Below, piece by piece: positions 37,416 to 46,682 of a stretch of 64,000 bases of DNA. The stretch's first letter is position 1. Every line of letters starts with the position of its first letter. A program made the translations under genes and the position numbers. The DNA lies in contig NZ_AP022601.1 in NCBI RefSeq assembly GCF_010726765.1, positions 5,518,001-5,582,000 of the forward strand. The letters are read 5' to 3'. The stretch is from Mycobacterium gallinarum (GTDB taxonomy: Bacteria > Actinomycetota > Actinomycetes > Mycobacteriales > Mycobacteriaceae). Below the pieces are notes generated by a model. That model was not told the DNA's origin, searched no databases, and saw only the letters and a program-made list of their open reading frames with translations.

Positions 37416-38909
37416 ATGGCCTCGTTTCTTCGCAACACAATTCTCGGCTTCGGTTCCGGCGCCGCGGTGGCCCTTGCCGGATTCATCGGAAATGCGATCA
37501 CCGCTCGGCTGCTCGGGCCCGACCAACTGGGCATCTTCGCCTATGTCGTCTTCTGCGTCACGATCGCCTCAGTCGTCGCGAGCATGGGCATCAATGTGGT
37601 ACAGCAGAGATTCATCCCGAATCTTCGTGCCGAGCGCAAAGGCGATGAAGCAGAAGGGCTGACCGGCGCGCTCACCCGGGTGTCGATGCTGGCCGCGGTC
37701 GTCGGTGGTGCCGCATTGTTCGCCTTTCTGTACTGGCCCGGGCGTGAGGCCACGGAAATGCCTTCGCAGACAACCCAGATGGTCGTGTTTGCGTTAGCGC
37801 TCATCTGGTTTCTCTTCTGGAGAATGGCTGAGGTCTACCAGTTCTACCTGCGGGGCGAACAGCGCTTCGGTGAGCTCGCGCGCATCTCGGCGATCTCGGC
37901 GTTGCTCAAACTGGCGGTGATTGCACTGGGCGCCTGGTTGTTCGGCATACCCGGCGCGCTGGCCGGTTTCATTGCAGGCAATCTTCTGCCGGCGTCCCGA
38001 ATCGCCCGGCTGCTGCGGATGAAGCCGTTTGTCGGACAGGTGCTGCGGGGCCAGGTGGTGAAGTTCGCGATGGCGAGCTGGGCGACCGGTGTGCTGGGCG
38101 CACTGGTATTCGGCCGAACAGAGATTCTGTTTCTCGAGCACTACACCGGCCTCAGCGCGGTGGGATACTTCACTGCGGCGGTGACGGTGGCTGAGATGGC
38201 GGTTCAGCTTCCCCCCCTGCTGCTTTCGGCGCTGCTACCTCGGTTCAGCGAACAGCACGGCCTTGGCGCCCAGGACGACATGCAGCGCCTGTACCGCACC
38301 ATGACGGCCCTCATCGCGATGTTGATCGTCCCACTATGCGCAGGACTTGCTGCAATAGCGCCGGTGCTGGTGCCGCTGCTGTTCGGTGACGAGTTCCGAG
38401 GGGCGGTTCCGGTGGCCTCGGTGCTGCTCATCGCGGCGGCCATAAGCAGCCTGGGCGTCACGACCCTGTATCTGCTCCAGAGCATCGGCAAGGCTGGATT
38501 CCTGCTGATGTCGAACGGAGTGGGATTGATCGGCACCATTGTGCTCGGGTTCATCCTGGTGCCTCACTTCGGACTGATTGGAGCTGCCTGGTCCCGAGGC
38601 TTGGTCCAGGTATCAGTTGTCCTCATCGAAACCTGGTATGTGACAAGGAAATTAGAGATCTCTCCGCCCTACCGGGCGTTGGGTGCCATAGCTCTCGCCT
38701 CGGTAGCGCAAGCCGCCGTCGCCTATGTCCTTTGCCTGGAGTTCGGCGGCCTGGTGGCGCTGCTGATAGCCATACCGGCAGCGATGATCACCTATCTGGT
38801 CGCTTTGCGCATTCTCACGGTGACAAGGATCGTGGACCCGGGGCTGCGCGATCGGCTCATCGCCAAGGCGCCTCAGCGGATGCGGCCGGTGATATCCCGA
38901 ATCCTTTGA
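37416..38909 (+). CDS. Wzx-type polysaccharide flippase (MOP superfamily)
   Basis: A 497-residue protein with ~12-14 membrane helices. N terminus LRNTILGFGSGAAVALAGFIGNAITARLLGPDQLGIFAYV is the polysaccharide-transport (RfbX/MviN-like) signature. It flips the finished lipid-linked repeat unit to the outer leaflet for the polymerase. Start ATG 37416 is 12 nt after the GT2 gene. Its end is convergent with the glycoside hydrolase gene 6 nt away. Confidence 0.92.
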   Translation: MASFLRNTILGFGSGAAVALAGFIGNAITARLLGPDQLGIFAYVVFCVTIASVVASMGINVVQQRFIPNLRAERKGDEAEGLTGALTRVSMLAAVVGGAALFAFLYWPGREATEMPSQTTQMVVFALALIWFLFWRMAEVYQFYLRGEQRFGELARISAISALLKLAVIALGAWLFGIPGALAGFIAGNLLPASRIARLLRMKPFVGQVLRGQVVKFAMASWATGVLGALVFGRTEILFLEHYTGLSAVGYFTAAVTVAEMAVQLPPLLLSALLPRFSEQHGLGAQDDMQRLYRTMTALIAMLIVPLCAGLAAIAPVLVPLLFGDEFRGAVPVASVLLIAAAISSLGVTTLYLLQSIGKAGFLLMSNGVGLIGTIVLGFILVPHFGLIGAAWSRGLVQVSVVLIETWYVTRKLEISPPYRALGAIALASVAQAAVAYVLCLEFGGLVALLIAIPAAMITYLVALRILTVTRIVDPGLRDRLIAKAPQRMRPVISRIL

Positions 38910-38915
38910 CGGTGC

Positions 38916-39971
38916 TCAGTGTGACGCCAGGTCCACCAGTGCATCCGCGGCCGGTTTGAGGCTGAGATCGTGGCGGAGCACGCCGAAGTTCTGCTCGGCG
39001 TCCGTGGGATCGGTTCCGCCGTCGACCAATTCATAGTAGATGAGGGGCCCGCCCCAATCCCATTGCTGGACCTGCCGACGTGCCTGAAGCAGCGTCGTGG
39101 CTTGTGCGCCGTCGGAGACCGCGTACGGGCCTGTTCCGGTCGGCGCACCGAACTCCGTGATCCAGATCTTCTTCTGGCCGTCCCCGTGGCGCTCCATGAC
39201 GGCTCGCAGAGCGGGCAGGTCCTTGAACCCGCCGACTGCTCGTTGGGGTGTGTCCATCGGAAGCGCCGGATAAGTGTAGGGATGGACGGCGATGCCGTCG
39301 GCGAGTCGTATCGCGCCGTTCTCATAGAGCTGCTCGAGATATGCCGTCGGCGCAATCTCGGAGTCTGGTACATGAAACTTCGGGGCCAGGCCGCCGATGA
39401 GTATCGTGGCCCGCTCATCCAATTCGCGTATCGCTTCTGCGGCCACCCAGAACAGCGTGCCGTATTCATTGACGTCGGGTCGGGGTGGCCAGAACTTCTG
39501 TGTGTTGGGTTCGTTCCAGATCTCCCAGGTGTGTACGCCGCGGGCCGCGTACCGTTCGGTGACCAGCCGCGCGAAATCCGCCCAATCCGACAGTTGCTCA
39601 GGCCGGGTGTGGTGGGCGGTCGCCGGATCACCCGTAGTGGTCGGACGGGCCCACTCCGGGGTGTACGCGAGCACGCCGAGAACCTTCACGCCATGGGCGG
39701 CGGCCTCGGCCACGATCGTGTCGGGGTATTCCCAATTAAATTGGCCGCGTTCGCTTTCCGCCACCGACCAGTCGAAATCTACTCTGACCCAGGCCACGTT
39801 CATGGCGTCCATGAGGTCAAACTGCTGTGCGATGGTGGCGGCATCGGCGCCCCTCGAATGCATCGTCATCCCGATCTCGACGGGTGGTATCGGCGCTTGG
39901 CAGGACAGCGGGATACCCGCGATGAGGACCAGCGATAGGAGACGCGCCACCCGGGCGCGTCGGCCGGTCAT
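38916..39971 (-). CDS. Lipoprotein glycoside hydrolase, clan GH-A (GH39/GH5-like)
   Basis: A 351-residue protein with signal peptide and possible lipobox PLSC (Cys24). The TIM-barrel domain shows WNEPN with the acid/base Glu154 and IWITEFG with nucleophile Glu273, the two clan-A catalytic glutamates, plus ADGIAVHPYTYP. It probably cuts or edits the exported polysaccharide outside the membrane. The substrate is unknown. The start overlaps the stop of the upstream GT2 gene (ATGA), so its expression is tied to sugar-chain assembly. Confidence 0.87.
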   Translation of the reverse strand: MTGRRARVARLLSLVLIAGIPLSCQAPIPPVEIGMTMHSRGADAATIAQQFDLMDAMNVAWVRVDFDWSVAESERGQFNWEYPDTIVAEAAAHGVKVLGVLAYTPEWARPTTTGDPATAHHTRPEQLSDWADFARLVTERYAARGVHTWEIWNEPNTQKFWPPRPDVNEYGTLFWVAAEAIRELDERATILIGGLAPKFHVPDSEIAPTAYLEQLYENGAIRLADGIAVHPYTYPALPMDTPQRAVGGFKDLPALRAVMERHGDGQKKIWITEFGAPTGTGPYAVSDGAQATTLLQARRQVQQWDWGGPLIYYELVDGGTDPTDAEQNFGVLRHDLSLKPAADALVDLASH

Positions 39972-40858
39972 CGCAGGATCGCTTGATTGTCGGAGTTGCG
40001 GGTGAACGGTCTGCCCAGCACCCCCTCGGTGCGGCCGACGAGCAGGGCGAAGGATTCACGCAAACCGAACTTCTCGGGGTTGCGCACCGGCATCAGAGCC
40101 GCCGCCACCAGGTGAGCGCCCTTGTACCACAGCGGATAGTGCCATGTGCGGAGCACATAGCCGTGACCACGTCCGTAGTTCCGTTGCTTACGGCGGCGCT
40201 CCCGCGGCGGCAGGTGGGCGAATTCGGTTTGCGCATGGACGTAGATGTCGGGCACCCACTCGACCGAAAAGCCGTCAAGAGTTGACATCCGTAGCAGTAG
40301 ATCTGGGCCTTCTCCTGACTGCCATGGAGAATCCGCACCCGAACCGAGATTCGGATTGAAACCGCCGGCCGCGACGAACTGGTCACGTCGGAGGATGGTC
40401 GCGGGCTCCATGGCTCCCCAGACGGTGCGCTTCGTGAATTTCGTGCCGGGTGTCGGGAGTGGATGCCGTGGGCCTTCCCGATCGATCATCTGGACCGCGC
40501 ATACGGTGGTCGGAGCCATACAGTGACGGGCGACGCGTTCCAGAAAGTCGGCATCGACCCGATTCGTGTCGTTCGGGAACCAGAGCCACTCGACTTCATC
40601 GCCGAGAGCGGCGGCGGCGGCATTGCGCCCGTTCGAGATACCGCGCGCACTCATGACGGCTTTGATGTCGAGCGTGTCGGCAAAGGAGCCGATCAGTGCT
40701 TCCAAGTCCGCGGAACCCGCAGGGTCGTGGTGGGCAATCGCCACCGCGGCCGGTCGGTACGTTTGAGCGGCCAAGTCGCCGAGTAGGTTTCGCAGCTCGT
40801 CCCATCGGCCCACCGTGGTGATGGCGACGCCGATTCGCACACGGGGCGGGCTCGACAC
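39968..40858 (-). CDS. Family 2 glycosyltransferase
   Basis: A 296-residue GT-A protein: RIGVAITTVGRWDELRNLLGDLAAQ at the N terminus, GISNGRNAAAAAL, and WFPNDTNRVDADFLERV where Asn-Asp replaces the usual DxD. A C-terminal basic region with RRKQRNYGRGHGYVLR may contact the membrane or acceptor. Start GTG 40858; it lies 1 nt after the epimerase gene and overlaps the hydrolase gene by 4 nt. Confidence 0.83.
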   Translation of the reverse strand: MSSPPRVRIGVAITTVGRWDELRNLLGDLAAQTYRPAAVAIAHHDPAGSADLEALIGSFADTLDIKAVMSARGISNGRNAAAAALGDEVEWLWFPNDTNRVDADFLERVARHCMAPTTVCAVQMIDREGPRHPLPTPGTKFTKRTVWGAMEPATILRRDQFVAAGGFNPNLGSGADSPWQSGEGPDLLLRMSTLDGFSVEWVPDIYVHAQTEFAHLPPRERRRKQRNYGRGHGYVLRTWHYPLWYKGAHLVAAALMPVRNPEKFGLRESFALLVGRTEGVLGRPFTRNSDNQAILR

Positions 40859-40859
40859 C

Positions 40860-41813
40860 CTACGTCAACCGTCCGTCAAGGGCAGGCAGGAATTCCGGAT
40901 TCGCCCATGTCCGCTGCAAGGTCTCGTCCAGCTGGTGTGCCGGTCGCCAGCCGAACACCTTCCCGATGTGCGAGATGTCGGCGCCGAGGAACGGACGATC
41001 GACGGCTCGCGTGCGCGAGGGATCCTGGCGGACCTCGAAATTCAGGCCCAGTACCGACCGCATCCGGTCAAGGATCTCGTCCACCGAATACTGTTGTCCG
41101 CTGCCGAGGTTGACGATCTCGCAGTCGACGCCCTCGCCGTTGGTGCCGAGCGCAGCCGCAGCAAAACCTCCGGCAGCGTCCAGGACATCGATGTAATCGC
41201 GCTTGGGCCAGGTGTTTCCGAGGTTGATCGACTCGCGTCCTTCGCGCAGCTGAGCAACGATCGCAGGTAGCAGGTGCGGGTTCGTCTCGCCGGGGCCGAT
41301 CACATTGAAAAGCCGCACGATGGCCGCCTTGATGCCACGCTCGGCGGCGAAGATCTGCACGTACTGTTCTCCCTGCAGCTTCGTGATGCCGTAGATGTCC
41401 GCTGGGCCCAGCGCTGACTCGAACTCGCGGTGATCGGCCTCGTCCGGTTGGTAGACGGCACCACTGCTCGCGAAGACGAACCGCGTACCTGGTCGGCAGC
41501 TCGTCAACAGATTGACCGTGCCGGTGACGTTGGTCGCCACGGCGTTCGAGGGGTCGCCATCGCATTCCGGGATGTAGTGGATCGCAGCCAAATGCACGAT
41601 CACGTCGGGCTGGAATTCCTCGACGACCGCGCGCGTGGCATTCGCGTCACGGATATCGACACGCTGAAATCCCCAGGCCGCGTCATCACCCGTCAGCCAG
41701 TCGGGTGTGCCGTAGCGCAGCAGATCCGCGACCAGAACCTCGGCTTTCGCGCTCAGCATGGGAACGAGTTCCCTACCGACGAAGCCGGCACCACCTGTCA
41801 CCATGATCCGCAC
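40860..41813 (-). CDS. NAD-dependent NDP-sugar epimerase/dehydratase
   Basis: A 317-residue extended SDR. The NAD-binding TGGAGFVGRELVPML is at residue ~6, then VIVHLAAIHYIPEC, the Ser of FASSGAVYQP, and the catalytic YGITK (Tyr-x3-Lys, ~residues 146-150). It modifies the sugar nucleotide used by the locus, for example by 4-epimerisation; specificity cannot be read off. Start GTG 41813 gives the Rossmann strand directly. It lies in the minus-strand operon between two glycosyltransferase groups. Confidence 0.88.
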   Translation of the reverse strand: MRIMVTGGAGFVGRELVPMLSAKAEVLVADLLRYGTPDWLTGDDAAWGFQRVDIRDANATRAVVEEFQPDVIVHLAAIHYIPECDGDPSNAVATNVTGTVNLLTSCRPGTRFVFASSGAVYQPDEADHREFESALGPADIYGITKLQGEQYVQIFAAERGIKAAIVRLFNVIGPGETNPHLLPAIVAQLREGRESINLGNTWPKRDYIDVLDAAGGFAAAALGTNGEGVDCEIVNLGSGQQYSVDEILDRMRSVLGLNFEVRQDPSRTRAVDRPFLGADISHIGKVFGWRPAHQLDETLQRTWANPEFLPALDGRLT

Positions 41814-41840
41814 GTGCGTTCCCCCGCTCTCTCCGTCTTG

Positions 41841-42941
41841 TCACCGGCTTGTTCCAATGACCTCTTCGGCCCTGGCCTCGAGCTCGTGCGCGACGCCCGA
41901 CCAGTCCAATGATCTTGCACCGGCGAGTCCCGCTTGGGAGAACGTGTCCCACTGCGCTTGTGCGGTGAGTAACGCCTCGGCGAAATCTGCGGGATCGGTG
42001 CCGCACACCACGCCCGCGCCATACTGTGCCACGACCTCTTTGGCGCCGTTCTCGGGGAACTTCGCCGTGACGACGGGCAGGCCACTCGCCATGGCCTCGG
42101 CGATCACCCGCGGAAAGCCCTCGCGCTGGCTGGGCATGCCCAACACTGCGGCGCGGGAGAGCAGATCGATCTTCTGCTCCTCGGACACCGAGCCCAGCAC
42201 CCGCACCCGCGAACCGACGGGCGACCGCCGCGCGTGTTCCTCGATGTCCGCACGCGCCGCTCCGTCGCCCGCGATCACCAGGTCGCCGGCGAATCCGCGT
42301 GCGGTGGCGAGTTCGAAAGCATCGACGAGCAGTGGCAGGTTCTTGTGGGGGAAGAGCCGCCCGACGTACAGCGCGCCCGAGCGTTCGCCGCGGTCCGCGG
42401 CTCGGTACTGGGTGACCACGATGCCGCTCGGCAACACAGAACACGGACGCCCCGACTGCTCGGTGATGGCCGTGGCCACGGCCTGGCTGATCGCAAAGTT
42501 CGCGGCGGCCAATCGCGGTAACCGCTTCTGCGCCGTTCCCACTATTCGGTCGTCGCGAATCTCACACCAGTGAATTCCGCTACGTGCGCGGACATCTCGG
42601 GGCAATGCGAGTACATGCAGCAGCGGCCACTCGTTCAAGAGGTGGAAGTCGTAGTGCTGAGGCACCACGTGCCGCCGCACCCAGGCGCTGTACTGGATGA
42701 TGGCAGGCCAGTTCCGTCGCAGGGCGGGGATGGGTGGGTTGATGTAGCGGTTGGTGAGCGGATGGCGCCGGATGTGTACGCCGTTGACCGTCACGTCGGG
42801 ATCTAGCCCGGTGTCGTGACCGACGCAGTACACGTCGACCGAATGGCCACGCAGCACCATGGCTTCAGCAAGCTCATTGAAGAAGACCTCTTGCCCCCCG
42901 ACGTGGGGAGGGTAGAGCTCGGTGAGAAACGCGAATCGCAA
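41841..42941 (-). CDS. Family 4 glycosyltransferase
   Basis: A 366-residue GT-B enzyme. The N-terminal acceptor domain begins LRFAFLTELYPPHVGGQE; the donor domain has ALYVGRLFPHKNLPLLVDAF, VIAGDGAAR and the E-x7-E motif in QREGFPRVIAEAMASGLPVV. Start TTG 42941 follows AGGGGGG on the minus strand; the ATG at 42992 is less likely. Transfers a hexose from a nucleotide sugar to the lipid-linked acceptor. Confidence 0.88.
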   Translation of the reverse strand: MRFAFLTELYPPHVGGQEVFFNELAEAMVLRGHSVDVYCVGHDTGLDPDVTVNGVHIRRHPLTNRYINPPIPALRRNWPAIIQYSAWVRRHVVPQHYDFHLLNEWPLLHVLALPRDVRARSGIHWCEIRDDRIVGTAQKRLPRLAAANFAISQAVATAITEQSGRPCSVLPSGIVVTQYRAADRGERSGALYVGRLFPHKNLPLLVDAFELATARGFAGDLVIAGDGAARADIEEHARRSPVGSRVRVLGSVSEEQKIDLLSRAAVLGMPSQREGFPRVIAEAMASGLPVVTAKFPENGAKEVVAQYGAGVVCGTDPADFAEALLTAQAQWDTFSQAGLAGARSLDWSGVAHELEARAEEVIGTSR

Positions 42942-43052
42942 CGAGCCCCCCCTAGGTCGTCTACCTGCGACGGGGCAATCCGCCGCCCCCATCGGTGCCC
43001 GCTCAGTGTGCCATTCGACCCCGCGCGAGCACGGCCATTCGACGTGGAATCT

Positions 43053-44198
43053 TCAGTCGGGGCGCTGACCGAGCTTGGCCAGGATCGTGTCGGCCGCGGC
43101 ACCGGTCGAGATATCGGCTTGGCGCTGTGTCACGTGCGCCCAGCCTCTCGACGCCAGGTCGGCTCTGGCCTGCTCGTCGAGGCAATAGGCGCGGATCAAA
43201 CCGGCCAGCTCGGTGTGATCGTTCGGATCGAAGAACTCAGCGCCGGCGCCGCAGGTTTCCCGCAGTGCCGGGATGCTGGAGCTGAGGACGGCGGTATGCG
43301 ACGCCATGGCCTCGAGCGGCGGGAGCCCGGCGCCCTCGTTGAGTGAAGGCATCACCAGCAGGTCCGCGGCCGCGACGAGCGAGCGCAGTTCGTCGAATTC
43401 CAGTCGTCCGATCATCTCCACGCGATCTCCGAGGGCAGCGGCCTGCGCATGGATGCGCTCGTCGAGTACCTTGACCGAGGCGCCGCTGCCCGCGATCACG
43501 AGCTTCTGCGGAATCGCCTGGTGCACTTGGGTATACGCGGTGATCAGCGCTGAAAGATTCTTGTGTCGTTTGACGTTGCCGAGGTACAGAATGAAGCGGT
43601 CCCGCACCGGTGACAATTGAGGATCGGCGGGTTCGAACCATGACTCACTCACGGGAATCGGCGTCACGACAAACCGGGCGGTGGGAACGTACTTGGCCAG
43701 GGCGTCGGCGGCCGCCCGCGACGGGGTGAAGATTGCCGCCGACCTTCGGGCGACGATCGCCAGCATCACGCGTGCGTACATTCGCCGCGCCCGGCCGTTG
43801 CCGCTGATGTTCTCCGGCAACAGGTGGCTGTCGTCGTGCACCGTGCTGAAGAAAACAATTCGACGGTTGGCAGGGCGAGACAGAGTGAATGGAAACGGAT
43901 AGTGGGGCACCCACATGGCCTTCGGCCGAGTCATCTGCACTGCGCGATTCCATGCCCGCTGCTCGGCGACCGAGTACATCGGCGCGCCCGACGGCTCTGA
44001 GATGACGACTGTGGTGGTTTCGGCAACAGGAGGAACGTTGTCACGGTCTGCCAACACGGCGAGGGTGTGGCCCTGCCGAGCAAGAGCCTCTTCGAGCAGG
44101 GGGAGGTACACGCCGATGTAGGTTCCGATGCCGCTCTGGTCGATGTGTCTGACATCGAATAACAGATCGATGGCTCCGTTGCCCTGTGCCGGCATCAT
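43053..44198 (-). CDS. Family 4 glycosyltransferase
   Basis: A 381-residue GT-B enzyme: LLFDVRHIDQSGIGTYIGVYLP at the N terminus, then the donor-domain motifs FILYLGNVKRHKNLSALITAY, VIAGSGASVKVL and MPSLNEGAGLPPLEAMA (E-x7-E). Start ATG 44198 has AAGGGGGG five bases upstream; in-frame ATGs further up lack this. It is likely the first gene of the minus-strand run GT4-GT4-epimerase-GT2-hydrolase. Confidence 0.88.
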   Translation of the reverse strand: MMPAQGNGAIDLLFDVRHIDQSGIGTYIGVYLPLLEEALARQGHTLAVLADRDNVPPVAETTTVVISEPSGAPMYSVAEQRAWNRAVQMTRPKAMWVPHYPFPFTLSRPANRRIVFFSTVHDDSHLLPENISGNGRARRMYARVMLAIVARRSAAIFTPSRAAADALAKYVPTARFVVTPIPVSESWFEPADPQLSPVRDRFILYLGNVKRHKNLSALITAYTQVHQAIPQKLVIAGSGASVKVLDERIHAQAAALGDRVEMIGRLEFDELRSLVAAADLLVMPSLNEGAGLPPLEAMASHTAVLSSSIPALRETCGAGAEFFDPNDHTELAGLIRAYCLDEQARADLASRGWAHVTQRQADISTGAAADTILAKLGQRPD

Positions 44199-44317
44199 CG
44201 TGCCCCCCTTGGCGCTCATCACCGCGAACCCGAGGTTACCGCGTGACGTACCCGGTCATGTTCCAAATGCGCTGCGCGCCAGACGTGATCGCACTCCACC
44301 CCCGAGGTCGTCGTCTG

Positions 44318-45838
44318 TTACTCATCGTCGCCGTTGTTGTTCTCGCGCCATGCCCGCTCGAACGGCAGCCGCCACGCGTTGGGCGCGATCAGCTGATGGA
44401 TTGCGTTGGGGCCCCACGTGCCCTGCGGGTATGACTTCACCGACGGCGGGTCGTTGAGTAGCGGCTCCGAGCGCTCCCACAGTGATTCGATGCCCTCGGC
44501 GGTGGTGAAAAGTGTGTGATCACCGCGCATGGCGTCCAGGATGAGGCGCTCGTATGCCTCGAGCACGTCGCCGACGGTGTCGATCTCCTGAGTCGAGAAT
44601 TGCATCGACAGCTTGTCGAGCTTCATGCCGGGCCCGGGTCGCTTACCGTAGAACGACAATGACACCTTGGAGTTGTCGGCCAAGTCGAAGGTCAGATGGT
44701 CGGGGCCCTGCGCGCCTACACCGGACCCCGCCGGGAACATCGAACGCGGCGCCTCCTTGAACGCGATCGAGATGATGCGGATGCCTTCGGCCATCCGCTT
44801 GCCCGTGCGCAGGTAGACAGGGACGCCGGCCCACCGCCAGTTGTCTATTCCCACCTTCATCGCGATGAAGGTTTCCGTGTCGGAATCCTTTGCGACACCT
44901 TCCAAGTCGCGATACCCGGCGAACTGACCCCGCACCACGTCGGAGCAGTTGATAGGGAGCATCGACCGGAACACCTTGTTCTTCTCTTCGCTGATCGCGC
45001 GCGGTTCCAGTGCTGTCGGTGGTTCCATCACGACGAACGCCATCACCTGGAGCAGATGGGTGACCACCATGTCCTTGAACGCACCGGTGCTCTCGTAGAA
45101 GTTGGCGCGCTCATCCAGGCCGAGGGCCTCGGGGATGTCGATCTGTATGTGATCGATGAAGTTGCGGTTCCAGATCGGTTCGAACAGACCGTTGGCGAAG
45201 CGGAACGCGAGGATGTTCTGTGCCGCCTCTTTACCGAGGAAATGGTCGATCCGGAAGATCTGACTTTCGTCGAACGTCTCGTGGACGAAGCCGTTGAGTT
45301 CGACGGCGCTGGCCAGATCGGTACCGAACGGCTTTTCCATCACGACCCGCGAACGGTCAACCAGGTTGGCGTCCTTCAGCATCGTGATCACCGCACGTGC
45401 CGCCTTCGGTGGCACCGACAGATAGTGCAGCCGCCGGACGTCGGGGCCGAGTTTTTCCTCGGCGGCCGCGACCGCGGCGGCCAGCGCTTCGGGCCCCGCG
45501 CCCTGAGGCACATAGGTGACGGTTTCGGCGAACCGCATCCACTGTTCCCTGTTGAGCTTGTGGGTGCCGAATTCGTCGATCGCCTCGTTGGCGATCTCGA
45601 GGAAGTCCTCGGTGGAGATGTCCTCGAGCGAGGTGGCGACGATCTGAATGTGGGGTGCCAGTTCGGATTGATCCAGATAGGCCAGGCCGGGAATCAGCTT
45701 GCGCCTCGCCAGATCGCCGGTGGCGCCGAACAGGACAACAACGTGCGGGTCGACCGCGTAGTCGTCATGCCGGCCCGGACGCGAGCCGGGATGTGGATAA
45801 GAAATGGTCTGCGGTTTGCTTGTCGCCACTCTCGGCAT
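44318..45838 (-). CDS. zwf: Glucose-6-phosphate 1-dehydrogenase
   Basis: A 506-residue enzyme oxidising glucose-6-phosphate to 6-phosphogluconolactone with NADP. N-terminal coenzyme motif VVVLFGATGDLARRKLIPGL (residues ~33-52), active-site RIDHFLGKE with catalytic His199 and Lys203, and C-terminal LSFYGKRPG...AYERLILDAMRGD. Start ATG 45838 is preceded by GGTGAGAG. It is isolated from pentose-phosphate partners such as tal, tkt or opcA, and lies beside the sugar-polymer locus, where it could use or drain glucose-6-phosphate. Confidence 0.95.
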   Translation of the reverse strand: MPRVATSKPQTISYPHPGSRPGRHDDYAVDPHVVVLFGATGDLARRKLIPGLAYLDQSELAPHIQIVATSLEDISTEDFLEIANEAIDEFGTHKLNREQWMRFAETVTYVPQGAGPEALAAAVAAAEEKLGPDVRRLHYLSVPPKAARAVITMLKDANLVDRSRVVMEKPFGTDLASAVELNGFVHETFDESQIFRIDHFLGKEAAQNILAFRFANGLFEPIWNRNFIDHIQIDIPEALGLDERANFYESTGAFKDMVVTHLLQVMAFVVMEPPTALEPRAISEEKNKVFRSMLPINCSDVVRGQFAGYRDLEGVAKDSDTETFIAMKVGIDNWRWAGVPVYLRTGKRMAEGIRIISIAFKEAPRSMFPAGSGVGAQGPDHLTFDLADNSKVSLSFYGKRPGPGMKLDKLSMQFSTQEIDTVGDVLEAYERLILDAMRGDHTLFTTAEGIESLWERSEPLLNDPPSVKSYPQGTWGPNAIHQLIAPNAWRLPFERAWRENNNGDDE

Positions 45839-45914
45839 ACTCTCACCGGGGCAACTTTCCTGCATGGCTACCGGTGTTGCCGCTACCCCGACATCACAAA
45901 CCGGACGGCAGACG

Positions 45915-46613
45915 TCAACCGTTCGCCCCCACCCTGGCTGCCACGCCGTCGAGGAGCTGCCGTAGGCCCGAGTGGAAATCGGCGAGGTGATCCGCGTCGG
46001 CTGCGTCGAACACACCGGCCGCCACGGCGGCGGCGAGTGCCGGGAAACGCTCCGCATCGACGAACCGGCGGAGCAGATCGGGGTAGTGCGGGCCCTCAAC
46101 GTGTGCCGCCTCGATGTGCAGCGCCGCCGCGCCGCGGACATAGTGCAGCACGGCCATCACCGCGGCGAGCTTGTCGCGTTCGGACAGGCCGGTCGGGCCG
46201 AGTGCCGCCAGCCCGGCGTTCAGCCACGCCAACTGGCCGGGGTCCGCAGGCGGACCGGCCGCCGCCGCCTGGAGCACCCACGGGTGCCGGTGGTAGATGT
46301 CCCACAGGCCCGTGGCCCAATCCGTAAGGGAGCCACGCCAATCCGCCTCATCGCCGATAGGCGGCGGACCCGGCGCCGTCGAGAGCATGAACGTCACCAA
46401 CTCGTCCTTGTTGGCGACGTGCCGGTACAGCGACATCGTGCCGCAGCCGAGTCGTTCGGCCAAGCGGGCCATCGACAGCGCGGCGAGGCCATCGGCGTCG
46501 GCCAGGGCGACAGCGGCCTCGACAATGCGCTCCCGGCTCAGCCCTCGCGGCCGGGTCGGCGCGGTCGGCCCATGCCACAAGATCTCCAGAGCGCGGGGCA
46601 GGGGATCGCTCAT
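45915..46613 (-). CDS. TetR-family regulator with TetR_C-type ligand domain
   Basis: A 232-residue protein. The HTH is at ~residues 23-70 (GLSRERIVEAAVALADADGLAALSMARLAERLGCGTMSLYRHVANKDEL) and a TetR/MerR-class C-terminal domain follows (WVLQAAAAGPPADPGQLAWL...). Start ATG 46613. It is divergent from the frameshifted DUF2306 gene with two operator-like repeats in the gap, and so probably regulates it and itself. Confidence 0.9.
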   Translation of the reverse strand: MSDPLPRALEILWHGPTAPTRPRGLSRERIVEAAVALADADGLAALSMARLAERLGCGTMSLYRHVANKDELVTFMLSTAPGPPPIGDEADWRGSLTDWATGLWDIYHRHPWVLQAAAAGPPADPGQLAWLNAGLAALGPTGLSERDKLAAVMAVLHYVRGAAALHIEAAHVEGPHYPDLLRRFVDAERFPALAAAVAAGVFDAADADHLADFHSGLRQLLDGVAARVGANG

Positions 46614-46645
46614 TTGTTGCCAGCATAAACGATTGCGCAGCCCTC

Positions 46646-46682
46646 TGCGTATGCCGTACGCTTTATGCGTATGACATACGCA
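46646..46682. promoter_or_regulatory. Paired operator repeats between TetR and DUF2306 genes
   Basis: Site 1, TGCGTAT-GCC-GTACGCT (46646-46662), is imperfect; site 2, TGCGTAT-GAC-ATACGCA (46666-46682), is perfect. Centres are 20 bp apart. Site 2 covers the ATG (46665) of the broken membrane-protein gene, so binding would hide its start. Confidence 0.65.
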
